Positions 43,090-52,769 are shown, numbered from the stretch's first letter. The stretch is 64,000 nucleotides of DNA from Flavobacteriaceae bacterium CRH (GCA_001507425.1 LMAJ01000010.1:89456-153455); one strand, 5' to 3'. Made by a program: numbers and translations. Notes: a model not told the origin generated them from the sequence alone.

Positions 43090-43344
43090 ATGAATGATAT
43101 TTTTAAAGCATTAAACGATGCAACCCGAAGAGAAATTCTGGAACTTTTGAAAGAGAAAGATTTATCAGCAGGAGAAATTGCAGATGCTTTTAATATTTCG
43201 AAGCCTAGTATTTCACATCATTTGGATATTTTGAAGCGCGCCGATTTAATTACTTCTGAAAAAAATGGACAATTTATCATCTACTCCATTAATACCACCA
43301 TAATGGAAGATGTTTTGCAATGGATATTAACTTTTAAAAAATAA
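43090..43344 (+). CDS. ArsR-family regulator, SdpR-like
   Basis: 84-residue winged-helix repressor from ATG 43090 (a TTG three bases earlier is not needed). FKALNDATRREILELLKEKDLSAGEIADAF, then NISKPSISHHLDILKRADLITSEKNGQFIIYSIN is the ArsR recognition helix and wing. It has no metal-binding Cys set, so it should not sense arsenic or zinc. It is 4 bp before an SdpI-like membrane protein. In Bacillus the pair SdpR/SdpI works by membrane sequestration of the repressor. A palindromic operator candidate lies just upstream. Confidence 0.88.
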   Translation: MNDIFKALNDATRREILELLKEKDLSAGEIADAFNISKPSISHHLDILKRADLITSEKNGQFIIYSINTTIMEDVLQWILTFKK

Positions 43345-43348
43345 TGAA

Positions 43349-44008
43349 ATGAATTTGACTTTAAAAAAAGAACTTCCAATTATTGGGATTGTATTAATTC
43401 CGTTTGTGTATTTAGCGGTTATTTGGAGCAGCCTTCCGGAAAGAGTTCCAATTCATTGGAATATTAACGGAGAAATTGATGATTGGGGAAGTAAGTCTTT
43501 CCTGATTGCGTTGGTGTTTATGCTGCCGGTTTTAATGTATGCCCTGATGTTTGCAGCTGCAAAATTTGATCCTAAAAACAGGATTTCCTTAATGGGCAAA
43601 AAGTTTTACCAATTAAAGTTTTTCATGGTATTGCTGATGTCTTTACTGGCTTTATTTCTTTTAAATGCCTCAAAAAATCATGTTGTCTCAAATCCAAATT
43701 TTATTTACGTTTTGGCTGGAATTTTAATAATGGTTTTGGGGAATTATTTTAAAGTAATTCAGCCCAACTATTTTATCGGAATCAGAACACCATGGACTCT
43801 TGAAAGTCAGGAAGTATGGAAAGCTACTCACGCATTTGCGGGCAAAATTTGGTTCTTTGGAGGTTTGATTATTATTCTCGGAGGATTAATTTTTTCAGGA
43901 TTAATTTTTTCAAAAGCCTTTATCGCTATTGGGATTATTTTAGCATTTGTACCAGTAGCATATTCTTTTGTCAAATTTAAGCAATTGGAGAAAACACAAG
44001 ATAAATAG
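43349..44008 (+). CDS. SdpI-family membrane protein
   Basis: 219-residue polytopic protein of the SdpI family (DUF1648 plus SdpI domain). The N-terminal DUF1648 part shows LPIIGIVLIPFVYLAVIWSSLPERVPIHWNINGEIDDWGSK, where the P-x-H-x-N-x-x-G-x-x-D motif is conserved. Later, NYFKVIQPNYFIGIRTPWTL and WKATHAFAGKIWFFGGLII form the SdpI core with six helices in all. Family members give immunity to the killing factor SdpC or act as general membrane sensors. No SdpC-like toxin gene is beside it here. Co-transcribed with the ArsR gene. Confidence 0.9.
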   Translation: MNLTLKKELPIIGIVLIPFVYLAVIWSSLPERVPIHWNINGEIDDWGSKSFLIALVFMLPVLMYALMFAAAKFDPKNRISLMGKKFYQLKFFMVLLMSLLALFLLNASKNHVVSNPNFIYVLAGILIMVLGNYFKVIQPNYFIGIRTPWTLESQEVWKATHAFAGKIWFFGGLIIILGGLIFSGLIFSKAFIAIGIILAFVPVAYSFVKFKQLEKTQDK

Positions 44009-44051
44009 TAATTCTAAATCATCAATAAAACAACCTTTCATATTTATTAAA

Positions 44052-45428
44052 ATGATAAAAACAATACTTATTCAGATAGCAATTTTGACTTCTTTTATAA
44101 TGACTGGACAAGAAATTTCAGGACAGTGGAACGGAGTTTTAAAAGTACCGGGCGCTCAATTAAGCGTTGTGTTTCATATAGCTAAAACAGAAACTGGATA
44201 TGCTTCTACAATGGATAGCCCGGATCAGGGAGCAAAAGGAATTCCTGTTTCCAAAACCTCTTTTGAGAATGCTGTTTTGAAATTAGAAATCGCTGCCATC
44301 AAAGGCTCTTATGAAGGAATTTTGAACACTGATAATATTATTATAGGCAAGCTTACGCAAAACGAACAATCATTTGATATCAATTTATCAAAAGAAATTA
44401 TTGAGAAACAAGCGATTGTAAGAGCACAAGAACCTAAAAAACCATATCCGTATTACACTGAAGAGGTTAAATTTGAAAATAAAACAGCAAATGTAACTTT
44501 GGCAGGAACGTTATCTCTCCCTAAAAAAGAAGGAAATTTTCCCGCTGTAATTCTAATTACTGGAAGTAGTCCACAAAATAGAGATGAAGAAGGGCTTGGG
44601 CATAAACCATTTCTAGTATTATCTGATTATCTGACTAAAAAAGGAATTGCTGTATTACGTTTTGATGATCGTGGCGTAGCTGAATCTACAGGAGATTTTG
44701 CAAAAGCAACTACGTTTGACTTTGCAAAAGATGTACAAGCTGGAGTTGATTATTTAAAAACCAGAAAAGAAATCAATAAAAATAAAATTGGTTTGATAGG
44801 ACATAGTGAGGGAGGAACTGTTGCGACTATTGTAGCAGGAAATTCTAAAGATATTGGTTTTATTGTTTTATTAGCAAGTCCCGGACTTCCGGGTGATAAA
44901 TTACTTCTGTTACAAAAAGAATTAGTAGAGCGAGAAAGTGGAATTCCCGAAACCGAAATTCAAAAAGGGCAAGATATTTTTAAAGGTGCTTATGATATTA
45001 TCAAAGCTTCTGCTGCATATGACGATACTTTTAAAAGTAATATTAATAATTACTTCAAGTCAAAATATGTAGGGACTGAAAACGATGCTAAAGTAAAATA
45101 TGTTACCGCTTTGGTGAGTAATGTTTGGTTTTATAATTTTATAAAGATTGAACCAGTTTCAATTTTAGAAAAAGTTAAATGTCCTGTTTTAGCCCTTAAC
45201 GGAAGCAAAGATTTACAAGTTCCGGCCGAAGCAAATTTAGAAGTTATAAAAAAGACCCTGGCAAAAGCCGGAAATAAAAAAGTAACGGCTAAAACTTTAC
45301 CTGATTTAAACCATTTATTTCAGGAATGCAAAACGGGCTCGCCAGATGAATATCAAAAAATAGAGCAAACATTTTCTCCGGTGGCGCTAGATGAAATTTC
45401 AAATTGGCTTTTAGTGCAAACGAAATGA
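44052..45428 (+). CDS. Secreted alpha/beta hydrolase with N-terminal beta domain
   Basis: 458 residues from ATG 44052; the frame is open upstream to 43968 but would overlap sdpI, and the signal peptide starts here (MIKTILIQIAILTSFIMTGQ). Residues ~25-130 are an all-beta domain (GQWNGVLKVPGAQLSVVFHI). Then comes the alpha/beta hydrolase: VILITGSSPQNRDEEGLG, LRFDDRGVAESTGDF, nucleophile Ser252 in GHSEGG, acid in LNGSKDLQVP and base in PDLNHLF. The 'GHSEGG' and 'DDRGVGxSxG' pattern belongs to the secreted esterase/acyl-peptide hydrolase-like group. Substrate unknown. A 44-bp gap after sdpI leaves a shared transcript possible. Confidence 0.87.
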   Translation: MIKTILIQIAILTSFIMTGQEISGQWNGVLKVPGAQLSVVFHIAKTETGYASTMDSPDQGAKGIPVSKTSFENAVLKLEIAAIKGSYEGILNTDNIIIGKLTQNEQSFDINLSKEIIEKQAIVRAQEPKKPYPYYTEEVKFENKTANVTLAGTLSLPKKEGNFPAVILITGSSPQNRDEEGLGHKPFLVLSDYLTKKGIAVLRFDDRGVAESTGDFAKATTFDFAKDVQAGVDYLKTRKEINKNKIGLIGHSEGGTVATIVAGNSKDIGFIVLLASPGLPGDKLLLLQKELVERESGIPETEIQKGQDIFKGAYDIIKASAAYDDTFKSNINNYFKSKYVGTENDAKVKYVTALVSNVWFYNFIKIEPVSILEKVKCPVLALNGSKDLQVPAEANLEVIKKTLAKAGNKKVTAKTLPDLNHLFQECKTGSPDEYQKIEQTFSPVALDEISNWLLVQTK

Positions 45429-45450
45429 TATAAAATTTTAAAATAAATTT

Positions 45451-45510
45451 AACCGCAAGTTCACAAAGATTTATACGGTAACAAAGCTTATTACTTTGAA
45501 CTTTGCGGTT
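45451..45510. terminator. Convergent terminator / repeat between hydrolase and adhesin
   Basis: AACCGCAAGTTCACAAAG (left) and CTTTGAACTTTGCGGTT (right) pair with one bulge on each side, around ~25 bases. It separates two convergent genes and has T/A-rich flanks. The AACCGCAAAGTTC words resemble a dispersed Flavobacterium repeat (from memory). Confidence 0.65.
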
Positions 45511-45517
45511 AAATTAA

Positions 45518-45778
45518 TTATCGTTTCAAACTAAAATGTCCTCGATATTCTGTTCCGTTTAAGCGAATTACAGTAAACCAATAATCTGAGGAAGGTTCAT
45601 CATGACCAATATAAGTTCCGTCCCAGGAAGTATTAGTAGTCAATTCTTTTATGAACTTTCCATAGCGATCAAATATTCGAATTCCGGTATTTGGAGCTAA
45701 ATATATAAAATCTATTGTCCAGGTATCATTGTAGCCATCATTATTTGGTGTAAAGAATTTCGGGAACGGAAGTTCATC
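45518..45778 (-). other. T9SS type B (gliding-motility-associated) C-terminal domain of the adhesin
   Basis: The last ~87 residues read FFTPNNDGYNDTWTIDFI, then GIRIFDRYGKFIKEL, TSWDGTYIGHDEPSSDYWF and GHFSLKR. The F-T-P-N-(N/G)-D-G-x-N-D motif and the final K-R are hallmarks of the type B sorting domain. Confidence 0.93.
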
Positions 45779-48700
45779 AACAAAATTAATGCAGTCGTTA
45801 GTAGTGGCTTCAAGAATTTTTATAGTTACCGGAATTCTGTCACTTTCACAATTATTAATGGTTTGTGTAGCATAATAAGTTATTTCGTTTTGCAGCAAAG
45901 TTGATTCTGATAAAGTAGTATTTGAAGAGACACTTTCAAACCATTTTATATTTTCGCCAGCAATAGTAATGTTTTTTATTGCAGCATTTTTTTGAATACA
46001 AAATGATTGTGGTGAATCTGAAAATGGAATTTGGGTATCCTGAATTTTTACTTTTACAGTGAATCTTTGACTTTCACAATTATTTAGAGTTTGTGTAGCA
46101 TAATAAAATCCAGTCTGTAATAAGGTTGTTTCTTGCAAAACAGTTCCGCCTGTTGCTTTATCGTACCATTTAAGGTTCGTTCCCGTTATATTAAGGTTTT
46201 CTAAAGTGGCAATTTCATCAATGCAGAATTGTTGACTACTATTACCCGTTGGCAAACCAGTGTCATGAACTTTTACTAAAACAGACGTTCGGTCACTCTC
46301 GCAACCAACAGTTTGCGTAGCGTAATAGGTTTTGTTGTTTTGTAATAAAGTGGTATTTGGCAGAGAAACTGCAGAAAAAGCAGTGTCGTACCATTTTATG
46401 TTTTGACCAGCCATTTGAATGTTACTTAATTTTGCATTCTCATTTTTACAAAACGCTGTATTTCCATTTGCAGTTGGAGCAGGAGGTGTATTTATAAATG
46501 AAATTGTAACTCCTAATCTGGAACTTTCACAACTGTTTTCTGTCTGAGAAGCATAGTACGTTTTCCCATTTTGAAGATTTGTGGTTTCTACTAATAATGA
46601 ACCATTGATCAATGCGTCATACCATTTTATTGAAGTTCCCGTAATTTTAATGTTTGCTAAAGTTGGATTTTGTCCTGTACAAAATGTCTGATTTGTATCG
46701 CCGGAAGGAGCATTAGTTTTTTGAATTTTTATAGACACAGCAACTCTTTCGCTTTTACAGTCATTTATAGTCTGAGAAGCATAATAGGTTTTAGCATCTT
46801 GAAGCACAGTTGTATTGGGTAAAAGAGATCCATTTGTTAATGCATCATACCATTTTATGCTTTGCCCTGTGATAATAATTGAATTTAGTGTCGCATTTTG
46901 TAGAATACAGAATGTTTGAGGGCTAGCTAAAGCAGGTTTTGGAGTGAAATTTGTAAAAGGAGTGATGATAACCGTGGTTGCATTTGAAACACAACCGTTA
47001 TTATTTTTGATCTTAATATAATAGGTTTTGGGATCAAGATTTGATTTCATTGCAGTTGTAGTCCAGCTAACACCATTATCGAAACTATATTCTGATGCAG
47101 CGTCGGTAATTGTAATAGCGCCTTTAAGATTATTGCAATCGGGCTGGATAGTTGTAAATACAGGATTGCCCGGATAATCTGTTGGAGGATTAATGGTTGT
47201 AGATAATGGAGCAGACTCGCAGCCACTACTATTTTTAACACGAACCATATAGGTTCCGGCTATTAAATTTCCTGAATTAGGATTGGCTGAATAATTTTTA
47301 CCATTGTCAAAACTATATTGATCAGCAGTACTTGTAATTAAAATAGAGCCAAATGGATTGCTGCAAGTAATAGGTTGAGTAACATTTAAAGCTGGAGTTG
47401 CGGGAGCATTTGGCGCTGCATTGATGGTTGCTTTATACGCAATAGATTCGCAGCCATTAGTATATTTTATTCGGACAAAATAACTTCCGGGAGATAAACT
47501 GGCACTATTGCTAGTGTTCCAGGTAAGACCATCGTCAAAACTATATAGATTAGCAACCGTAGAAACCATAATGCTGCCTGTAGTTGAATTACAGCCAATT
47601 AGGTGTGTGACTACAACTTGTGGTGCTTCAGGAATTACAGGTGCAGCTTGTATAGTAACGGGTACCGCAAGAGAAATACAACCCGAATTATATTTAATCA
47701 TCAAATTATAAGTTCCTGCAGAAAGATTAGATTTTGTATTGGATGTCCCATACGTGATTCCGTTATCAAAACTATATAAATCGGCTACGGTATTAATTGA
47801 AATTGATCCTGTAAAATTGGTGCAATTGGGTTGAACTGCTGTAAAGGCAGGAGCTGAAAGTGCTGATAATGTTGAAATTGTGACCGGAGCAGCATCTGAA
47901 ATACAACCCGCTAAACTTTTAATTTTAATGAAATAAGTACCCGGAGAAAGATCTGTTTTTGTATTAGAAAAAACGTAGGTTAATCCGTTGTCATAGCTAT
48001 ATGTTGATGCATTTGTTGTAATGGTAATAGAACCTTTTGAGGAGCTGCAATTTGGCTGAGTAGTAGTAAAAACCGGAGCTGCAATTGTACTGCCAGAACT
48101 CAAATTGACAACGGTTGTTAATGATTCACAACTATATGAATTTGTTTTGATTTTAATAATATATGTACCAGCCCCTACATTTATTTTCGTAGGGCTTGTT
48201 GTCCAACTATTTCCATCATTGAAACTATAACTTATGGCCGATGTTGTTATGGTGATGCTGCCATCAGTGGCGCCGCAGGAAGAAGGTTGAACTATCTTTA
48301 CAGCGGGCGCCGCAGGAATTGCGGGAGGTGTATTTATATAGATATAACTACCGGAAGAGGTACAGCCCAGAGTATTTTTTATTACCACATAGTATGAGCC
48401 ACCGGCTAAATTTTTCTTTATAGGATTTGTAGTCCAGGTTATTCCTCCATCAAAACTATATTGATCTGCAGTAGAATTTACTATTATAGTTCCAGTAGGA
48501 GTACTACATGTAGGTTGAATAGTAGATACATTTGGTGATGAAAGGTAATATTTGTTTACATATGTATATTGTGAATTTGATTTACAACCCTTTGCATTTT
48601 TAATAAGGATATTATAAGACGAACTTACAGGATTTAATAAAATTGGATTTGTAGTCCAGGTGGTTCCTCCATCAAAACTATAACTGTCTGCAGGAGTAGT

Positions 48701-51700
48701 AACGGTTATGCTTCCTCCATTTCCGCAGCTGGGCTGTACTACTTTTATATTTGGATTGGGAAGATAATAAGGATTGATTGATATGGATAAACCATAAGAT
48801 TTACAACCTAATGCATTTTTTATCATAATGGTATAATAACCAGAAGTAAGTCCTGAAAGAACTGGGTTATTTGTCCAAGTATTGCCATTATCAAAGCTAT
48901 AAGAACTTGCAACTGTTGCAATAGTAATACTTCCATTGATACCACAGGTTGGTTGAATTAACGTAAAATCCGGATTAGGTAAATAATACTGTTGTAGGTA
49001 AGCGTATGTACCGTACGGATAAGATGTGCAACCGGAAGCATTTTTTACTAATAAATAATAACTGTTTGCACTTAGATTATTAAATACAGGATTAGTGCTC
49101 CAGGTTTTACCTCCATCTATACTGTATTGTACTCCAGTTGAAGTAAAGGTTATGCTTCCTCCGGCGCCACAAGTAGGTTCTGTTATTTTAAAAGTTGGAA
49201 CTGGAAGATAAAATTCTTGAAGGGATACACCGTTTGAGTTAGAAACACAACCTTGAGCATTTTTGATCATTGGATAATAATAACCTGTTGAAAGATTCGA
49301 AAAAACAGGATTTGTCCCCCAATTTGTCCCGTCAAGACTATAAAAGCTAGCAGTAGTATTAATTTTAATACTGCCTTTTGTTCCGCATCCTGGCTGAACA
49401 ATAGTTAAATTGGGCTGAGCAAGCTTCGAGGTATCCATATAAATGGAAATAGAATTGGATGTACAATTAACTTTTTTTATCATTAAATAGTAATATCCCT
49501 GGACTAAATTATTAAAAACATTACTTGTACTCCAGGTTGAACCATAATCAATACTGTAATAATCTGCAGTTGTGTTGAATGTAATATTGCCAATATTTCC
49601 ACAACTCGGGTTGGTAACTGTATAATCCGGATCAGGAAGCCTTGGGCTGTTAATTGAAACACTTGCAGAGTTAGAAATACACCCTAAATTGTTTTTTACT
49701 GAAATGTTATAATATCCATAAGAAGTAAGATTTGATAAAGAAGGAGAAGTTCCCCAGGTATAGCCTCCGTCAAAACTATAGAAACTAGCAGTTGTATTTA
49801 TTGTAATGCTGCCCGATGACGTACAACTGGGCTGAACAACAGTATAATCGGGTACATCTATATTTGGATTAGCTAGATAAATACTAACTGGATAAGAGGT
49901 ACAGCCAAGATTATTTTTTATAATTATGCTGTAAATACCAGGAGGTAAAGATTTAGAATTGAGAGTTGTCCAGGTTACACCATTGTCAAAACTATAAAAA
50001 TCGGATAATGAGTTAATAGTGATTTTTCCGTTTACACCACAAGTTGGCTGTACCTGTGTAATAACTGGCGAATTCAGGTAAGGCTGATTTATATACACAT
50101 AACTAGCAGGGCTGATGCATCCCGCACTGTTTTTTATTTTTATTTGATAATTTCCGAAAGGTAAAATTTTAACATTATTACTAGTCCACGTTGCACCATT
50201 ATCAAAACTATACGAATCTGCTACTGTAGTAATAGTAATGCTGCCATCTGTTCCGCAAACAGGTTGTTCAGTTGTATATTGAGGATAGGAATCTTCAAAA
50301 GTATTTAAATAGGCATAAGTATAATAAGAAGTACAGCCTAAAGCATTTTTAATTCCTAAAGAATAGCTTCCTGCATTTACATTGCTCATTTTATTGTTTG
50401 TAACCCATGTGCTTCCTCCATCAAAAGTGTAAAAATCTGAAAGAGTATTGATTATAATACTTCCTTTTGCAGTACAAGCAGGTGATACGATTGTATAAGT
50501 TGGAGTTTCTAGCGTATTACTACTAATGAGCACATTGTTTGCCGACGAAATACAACCTTGTAAATCTTTGGTACGAATTTTATAATTTGCAGGTAAAAGA
50601 TTGTTAGCAGTAGCATTATTTCCCCAAGTTACACCATCATCAAAGCTATAGTATGCAGCTGGAGTTGTGATAGTAATACTGCCTTTATCTCCGCAAAATA
50701 ACGGATTGGTATAGGTGTAATTTGGATACAAAGTAGAGGCGGCTGTAATGGTTACACTTTGCGAATACGAAGTACATCCATTTACGGTCTTTATTTTTAC
50801 TAAATAGGTTCCGGGATATAAATTACTCTTTGTATCGCTTGTAGCCCAAGTTGAACCATCATCAAAACTATATTGTGATGCTGGTGAAGTTATTTTTATT
50901 GTTCCTGTGGAAACAAAACAAGAAGGTTGCGTAATCTGCAAGATAGGAGAAACGGCAGTTTGACTTGGTTCGATAGTAACACTTGCATTGCTCTTGCATC
51001 CAAAAGAATCTGTGACAGTCACAGAATAATCTCCTAACGAAGTTACCGTAATACTTTGTGTAATTCCTCCTGTATTCCATAAATATGAAGATCCAGGAGA
51101 AGAAGTTAAGACAGTACTTCCAGAGCAAACATTTAGGATACCTGTAATATTTGCTGTGGGATTTCTTACCTCTAAATTGGCAGAAATTATTTTGTAGCAA
51201 GTTGCATCCCTGCTCACTCTAACAAAAATAGAAGAACTTGAACTTGGATAACTTGTAAAATTGGTGATAGCATTCAAGTTGGATTCTGCCTCGTTGTAAT
51301 TTTTGAAATAACTAAAATTTAAACCCGCAGTAGAAGAAACCATTAAAGAATTTAATGTAGACAAATCAAAATTTTCATTCCCATCATGATTGGCATCACA
51401 TTGAGATATTTTGGCAGTAGTTACATTAATAGTACAACTTGAAGAGCAATTCAGAAAAGAAATATCCCAACCAGGATTTGCGTCAGGATCTATGGCAGAA
51501 TTAAATGTGGTTCCTGCGCAAGAAGTTCCGGAAATGTCGTAATCTACCTGTACACCTACATTATAATTAGCATTTGTAATATTTGGAAAATCACTGGTTT
51601 TTAATGTAAAACAAAATTTTTTATTTGTTGTGTCTAAGCTTGAGGTAGTTGATGTACTGTAAACGGACACATTATTGCTGTTGTAAACATTTAAAGTGAT

Positions 51701-52750
51701 TTTTTTAACTGATGCAGAAATTCCTCCAGAATTAGGAATCGTATAACTACCACACACTGAAATCGGTAGAGTTGGACAAACTTTATTCAAAGGATCAAGT
51801 TCTATAGAACCTTGCAAGTTTTCTGCGGAATGTAAGATACAAACATCATCAATATACATATACCCGAAATGCCCGCCCAATCCACATCTTGAAGCCATAA
51901 ATTCAACCGTAAATTCTTCATTATTGGGAATTGATGAAATGTCCAATAATCCTGATTGCCAATTGGTAGTATATAAAGTAACATAATCAGAAGTCTGACT
52001 CGGAACCTTGCTGAAAATGCAATTTTTTTCATCTCCTACCAAACAAAATTCACTGACAACAGTCTTATTTTTATCTAAAATCCGTGCTTTTACAAAAGCT
52101 TGATTATCAGTATGACTATTGTCGTACACACTTTGCAATACCGCTTTGTAGTTAAATTTCAGATAATTTTCATTATTTGTTTTAAACCTTTTGCCCTGAA
52201 CAATAGAACCATAAGTAGAGGAGTTCTCATAATTAATTTTAAGAGCATATTGATCAAATGCTTTAATGTCTCCTATATATGGGTCAACCAAATTGGCAGA
52301 AACACCAGTTGCCATAATGTTCATATTATTAGGATTGTAGCGATTGATGTATGAATCGGCAGTATTGGTAATCGATCGGCATTGCGTTGGTCCTGGAGGA
52401 TCACCTATTGTGCAAAGAAAATTCTTTAGATAACTGCTTCCATTTATAGTTTCATATTGCTCAAAACCTCCATTAGTGCACATTTCTACTCCTTGAAGAG
52501 TAGCTGCTGTTTTTGAAGTCAAATTTCCATCTTTTGAATTTAAAATTACTTTTTTTAAATCCAGGATTTCTGCTTTCATTTTTTCTTCCCTAATCTTTAA
52601 AAATTGTTTTTGTTGTTCCAAATTTTGAATGAGATGACCATTTTTATCTTCTAATAAAAAATTATTGGACGAATTAGGATTAATTTCTTGCGCAAAAACA
52701 CAAGTAAATTTGATAAAAAAAATAAATAAGAGTAAAATTCTAAGCTTCAT
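45518..52750 (-). CDS. Giant T9SS type B adhesin-like protein with 18 tandem repeats
   Basis: 2410-residue secreted protein. Signal peptide 1-20 (ends VFAQ). Residues ~90-320 form an N-terminal beta domain (CTNGGFEQYETINGSSYL; FGYMYIDDVCIL), resembling carbohydrate-binding modules. Then come a CDANHDGNENFDL segment and one PKD/SprB-like unit (SYLWNTGGITQSITV). Residues 601-1939 hold 18 tandem ~74-residue repeats with core QPTCG..GSITI....YSFDGG.TW. Residues 1940-2324 hold five ~77-residue Ig-like repeats (FC...ATL.N..I.G..IKWYD, TYYATQT..CES). The C-terminus from ~2325 (FPKFFTPNNDGYNDTW ... YFTVIRLNGTEYRGHF-like end) is the type B sorting signal. It would be exported by T9SS and held on the cell surface as an adhesin. 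No PorP/SprF-like gene is adjacent. It has its own promoter box. Confidence 0.93.
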   Translation of the reverse strand: MKLRILLLFIFFIKFTCVFAQEINPNSSNNFLLEDKNGHLIQNLEQQKQFLKIREEKMKAEILDLKKVILNSKDGNLTSKTAATLQGVEMCTNGGFEQYETINGSSYLKNFLCTIGDPPGPTQCRSITNTADSYINRYNPNNMNIMATGVSANLVDPYIGDIKAFDQYALKINYENSSTYGSIVQGKRFKTNNENYLKFNYKAVLQSVYDNSHTDNQAFVKARILDKNKTVVSEFCLVGDEKNCIFSKVPSQTSDYVTLYTTNWQSGLLDISSIPNNEEFTVEFMASRCGLGGHFGYMYIDDVCILHSAENLQGSIELDPLNKVCPTLPISVCGSYTIPNSGGISASVKKITLNVYNSNNVSVYSTSTTSSLDTTNKKFCFTLKTSDFPNITNANYNVGVQVDYDISGTSCAGTTFNSAIDPDANPGWDISFLNCSSSCTINVTTAKISQCDANHDGNENFDLSTLNSLMVSSTAGLNFSYFKNYNEAESNLNAITNFTSYPSSSSSIFVRVSRDATCYKIISANLEVRNPTANITGILNVCSGSTVLTSSPGSSYLWNTGGITQSITVTSLGDYSVTVTDSFGCKSNASVTIEPSQTAVSPILQITQPSCFVSTGTIKITSPASQYSFDDGSTWATSDTKSNLYPGTYLVKIKTVNGCTSYSQSVTITAASTLYPNYTYTNPLFCGDKGSITITTPAAYYSFDDGVTWGNNATANNLLPANYKIRTKDLQGCISSANNVLISSNTLETPTYTIVSPACTAKGSIIINTLSDFYTFDGGSTWVTNNKMSNVNAGSYSLGIKNALGCTSYYTYAYLNTFEDSYPQYTTEQPVCGTDGSITITTVADSYSFDNGATWTSNNVKILPFGNYQIKIKNSAGCISPASYVYINQPYLNSPVITQVQPTCGVNGKITINSLSDFYSFDNGVTWTTLNSKSLPPGIYSIIIKNNLGCTSYPVSIYLANPNIDVPDYTVVQPSCTSSGSITINTTASFYSFDGGYTWGTSPSLSNLTSYGYYNISVKNNLGCISNSASVSINSPRLPDPDYTVTNPSCGNIGNITFNTTADYYSIDYGSTWSTSNVFNNLVQGYYYLMIKKVNCTSNSISIYMDTSKLAQPNLTIVQPGCGTKGSIKINTTASFYSLDGTNWGTNPVFSNLSTGYYYPMIKNAQGCVSNSNGVSLQEFYLPVPTFKITEPTCGAGGSITFTSTGVQYSIDGGKTWSTNPVFNNLSANSYYLLVKNASGCTSYPYGTYAYLQQYYLPNPDFTLIQPTCGINGSITIATVASSYSFDNGNTWTNNPVLSGLTSGYYTIMIKNALGCKSYGLSISINPYYLPNPNIKVVQPSCGNGGSITVTTPADSYSFDGGTTWTTNPILLNPVSSSYNILIKNAKGCKSNSQYTYVNKYYLSSPNVSTIQPTCSTPTGTIIVNSTADQYSFDGGITWTTNPIKKNLAGGSYYVVIKNTLGCTSSGSYIYINTPPAIPAAPAVKIVQPSSCGATDGSITITTSAISYSFNDGNSWTTSPTKINVGAGTYIIKIKTNSYSCESLTTVVNLSSGSTIAAPVFTTTQPNCSSSKGSITITTNASTYSYDNGLTYVFSNTKTDLSPGTYFIKIKSLAGCISDAAPVTISTLSALSAPAFTAVQPNCTNFTGSISINTVADLYSFDNGITYGTSNTKSNLSAGTYNLMIKYNSGCISLAVPVTIQAAPVIPEAPQVVVTHLIGCNSTTGSIMVSTVANLYSFDDGLTWNTSNSASLSPGSYFVRIKYTNGCESIAYKATINAAPNAPATPALNVTQPITCSNPFGSILITSTADQYSFDNGKNYSANPNSGNLIAGTYMVRVKNSSGCESAPLSTTINPPTDYPGNPVFTTIQPDCNNLKGAITITDAASEYSFDNGVSWTTTAMKSNLDPKTYYIKIKNNNGCVSNATTVIITPFTNFTPKPALASPQTFCILQNATLNSIIITGQSIKWYDALTNGSLLPNTTVLQDAKTYYASQTINDCKSERVAVSIKIQKTNAPSGDTNQTFCTGQNPTLANIKITGTSIKWYDALINGSLLVETTNLQNGKTYYASQTENSCESSRLGVTISFINTPPAPTANGNTAFCKNENAKLSNIQMAGQNIKWYDTAFSAVSLPNTTLLQNNKTYYATQTVGCESDRTSVLVKVHDTGLPTGNSSQQFCIDEIATLENLNITGTNLKWYDKATGGTVLQETTLLQTGFYYATQTLNNCESQRFTVKVKIQDTQIPFSDSPQSFCIQKNAAIKNITIAGENIKWFESVSSNTTLSESTLLQNEITYYATQTINNCESDRIPVTIKILEATTNDCINFVDELPFPKFFTPNNDGYNDTWTIDFIYLAPNTGIRIFDRYGKFIKELTTNTSWDGTYIGHDEPSSDYWFTVIRLNGTEYRGHFSLKR
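45779..46933 (-). repeat. Five Ig-like ~77-residue repeats in the adhesin
   Basis: Residues 1940-2324. Each copy has a first Cys in the FC motif, a central (I/L)KWYD or IKWFE, then a TYYATQT/TYYASQT strand and a second Cys in CES or CKS; this is the Bacteroidota Ig-like adhesin module. Copies differ by many substitutions. Confidence 0.88.
46934..50950 (-). repeat. Eighteen tandem ~74-residue repeats in the adhesin
   Basis: Residues 601-1939, 4017 bp. Each copy carries a first Cys in the QPxC position, GSITI-like strand, YSFDGG/YSFDNG turn with TW, a GxY strand and a second Cys in GC(T/I/V)S. Copies 1-11 favour SFDGGxTW or SFDDGxTW; copies 14-18 favour SFDNGxxY or -W. Third-position bases differ strongly between copies, so this is an old expansion, not a recent duplication. 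Confidence 0.9.
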
Positions 52751-52769
52751 TTAGAGAAATTTTGTAGGC

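Noticed and set aside
43968..44051. Longer start for the alpha/beta hydrolase
   Set aside because: It overlaps the SdpI-like gene by 41 bases and the signal peptide begins at 44052.
50868..51200. Minus-strand ORF of 110 codons within the adhesin
   Set aside because: Out of frame with the 2410-residue gene and made of low-complexity Cys/Phe/Tyr-rich sequence; shadow ORF.
45518..52750. Possible CRISPR or DNA-repeat array because of the many regular repeats
   Set aside because: The repeats are ~222 bp protein-coding units in one open frame with wide base divergence; there are no short identical repeats with unique spacers.
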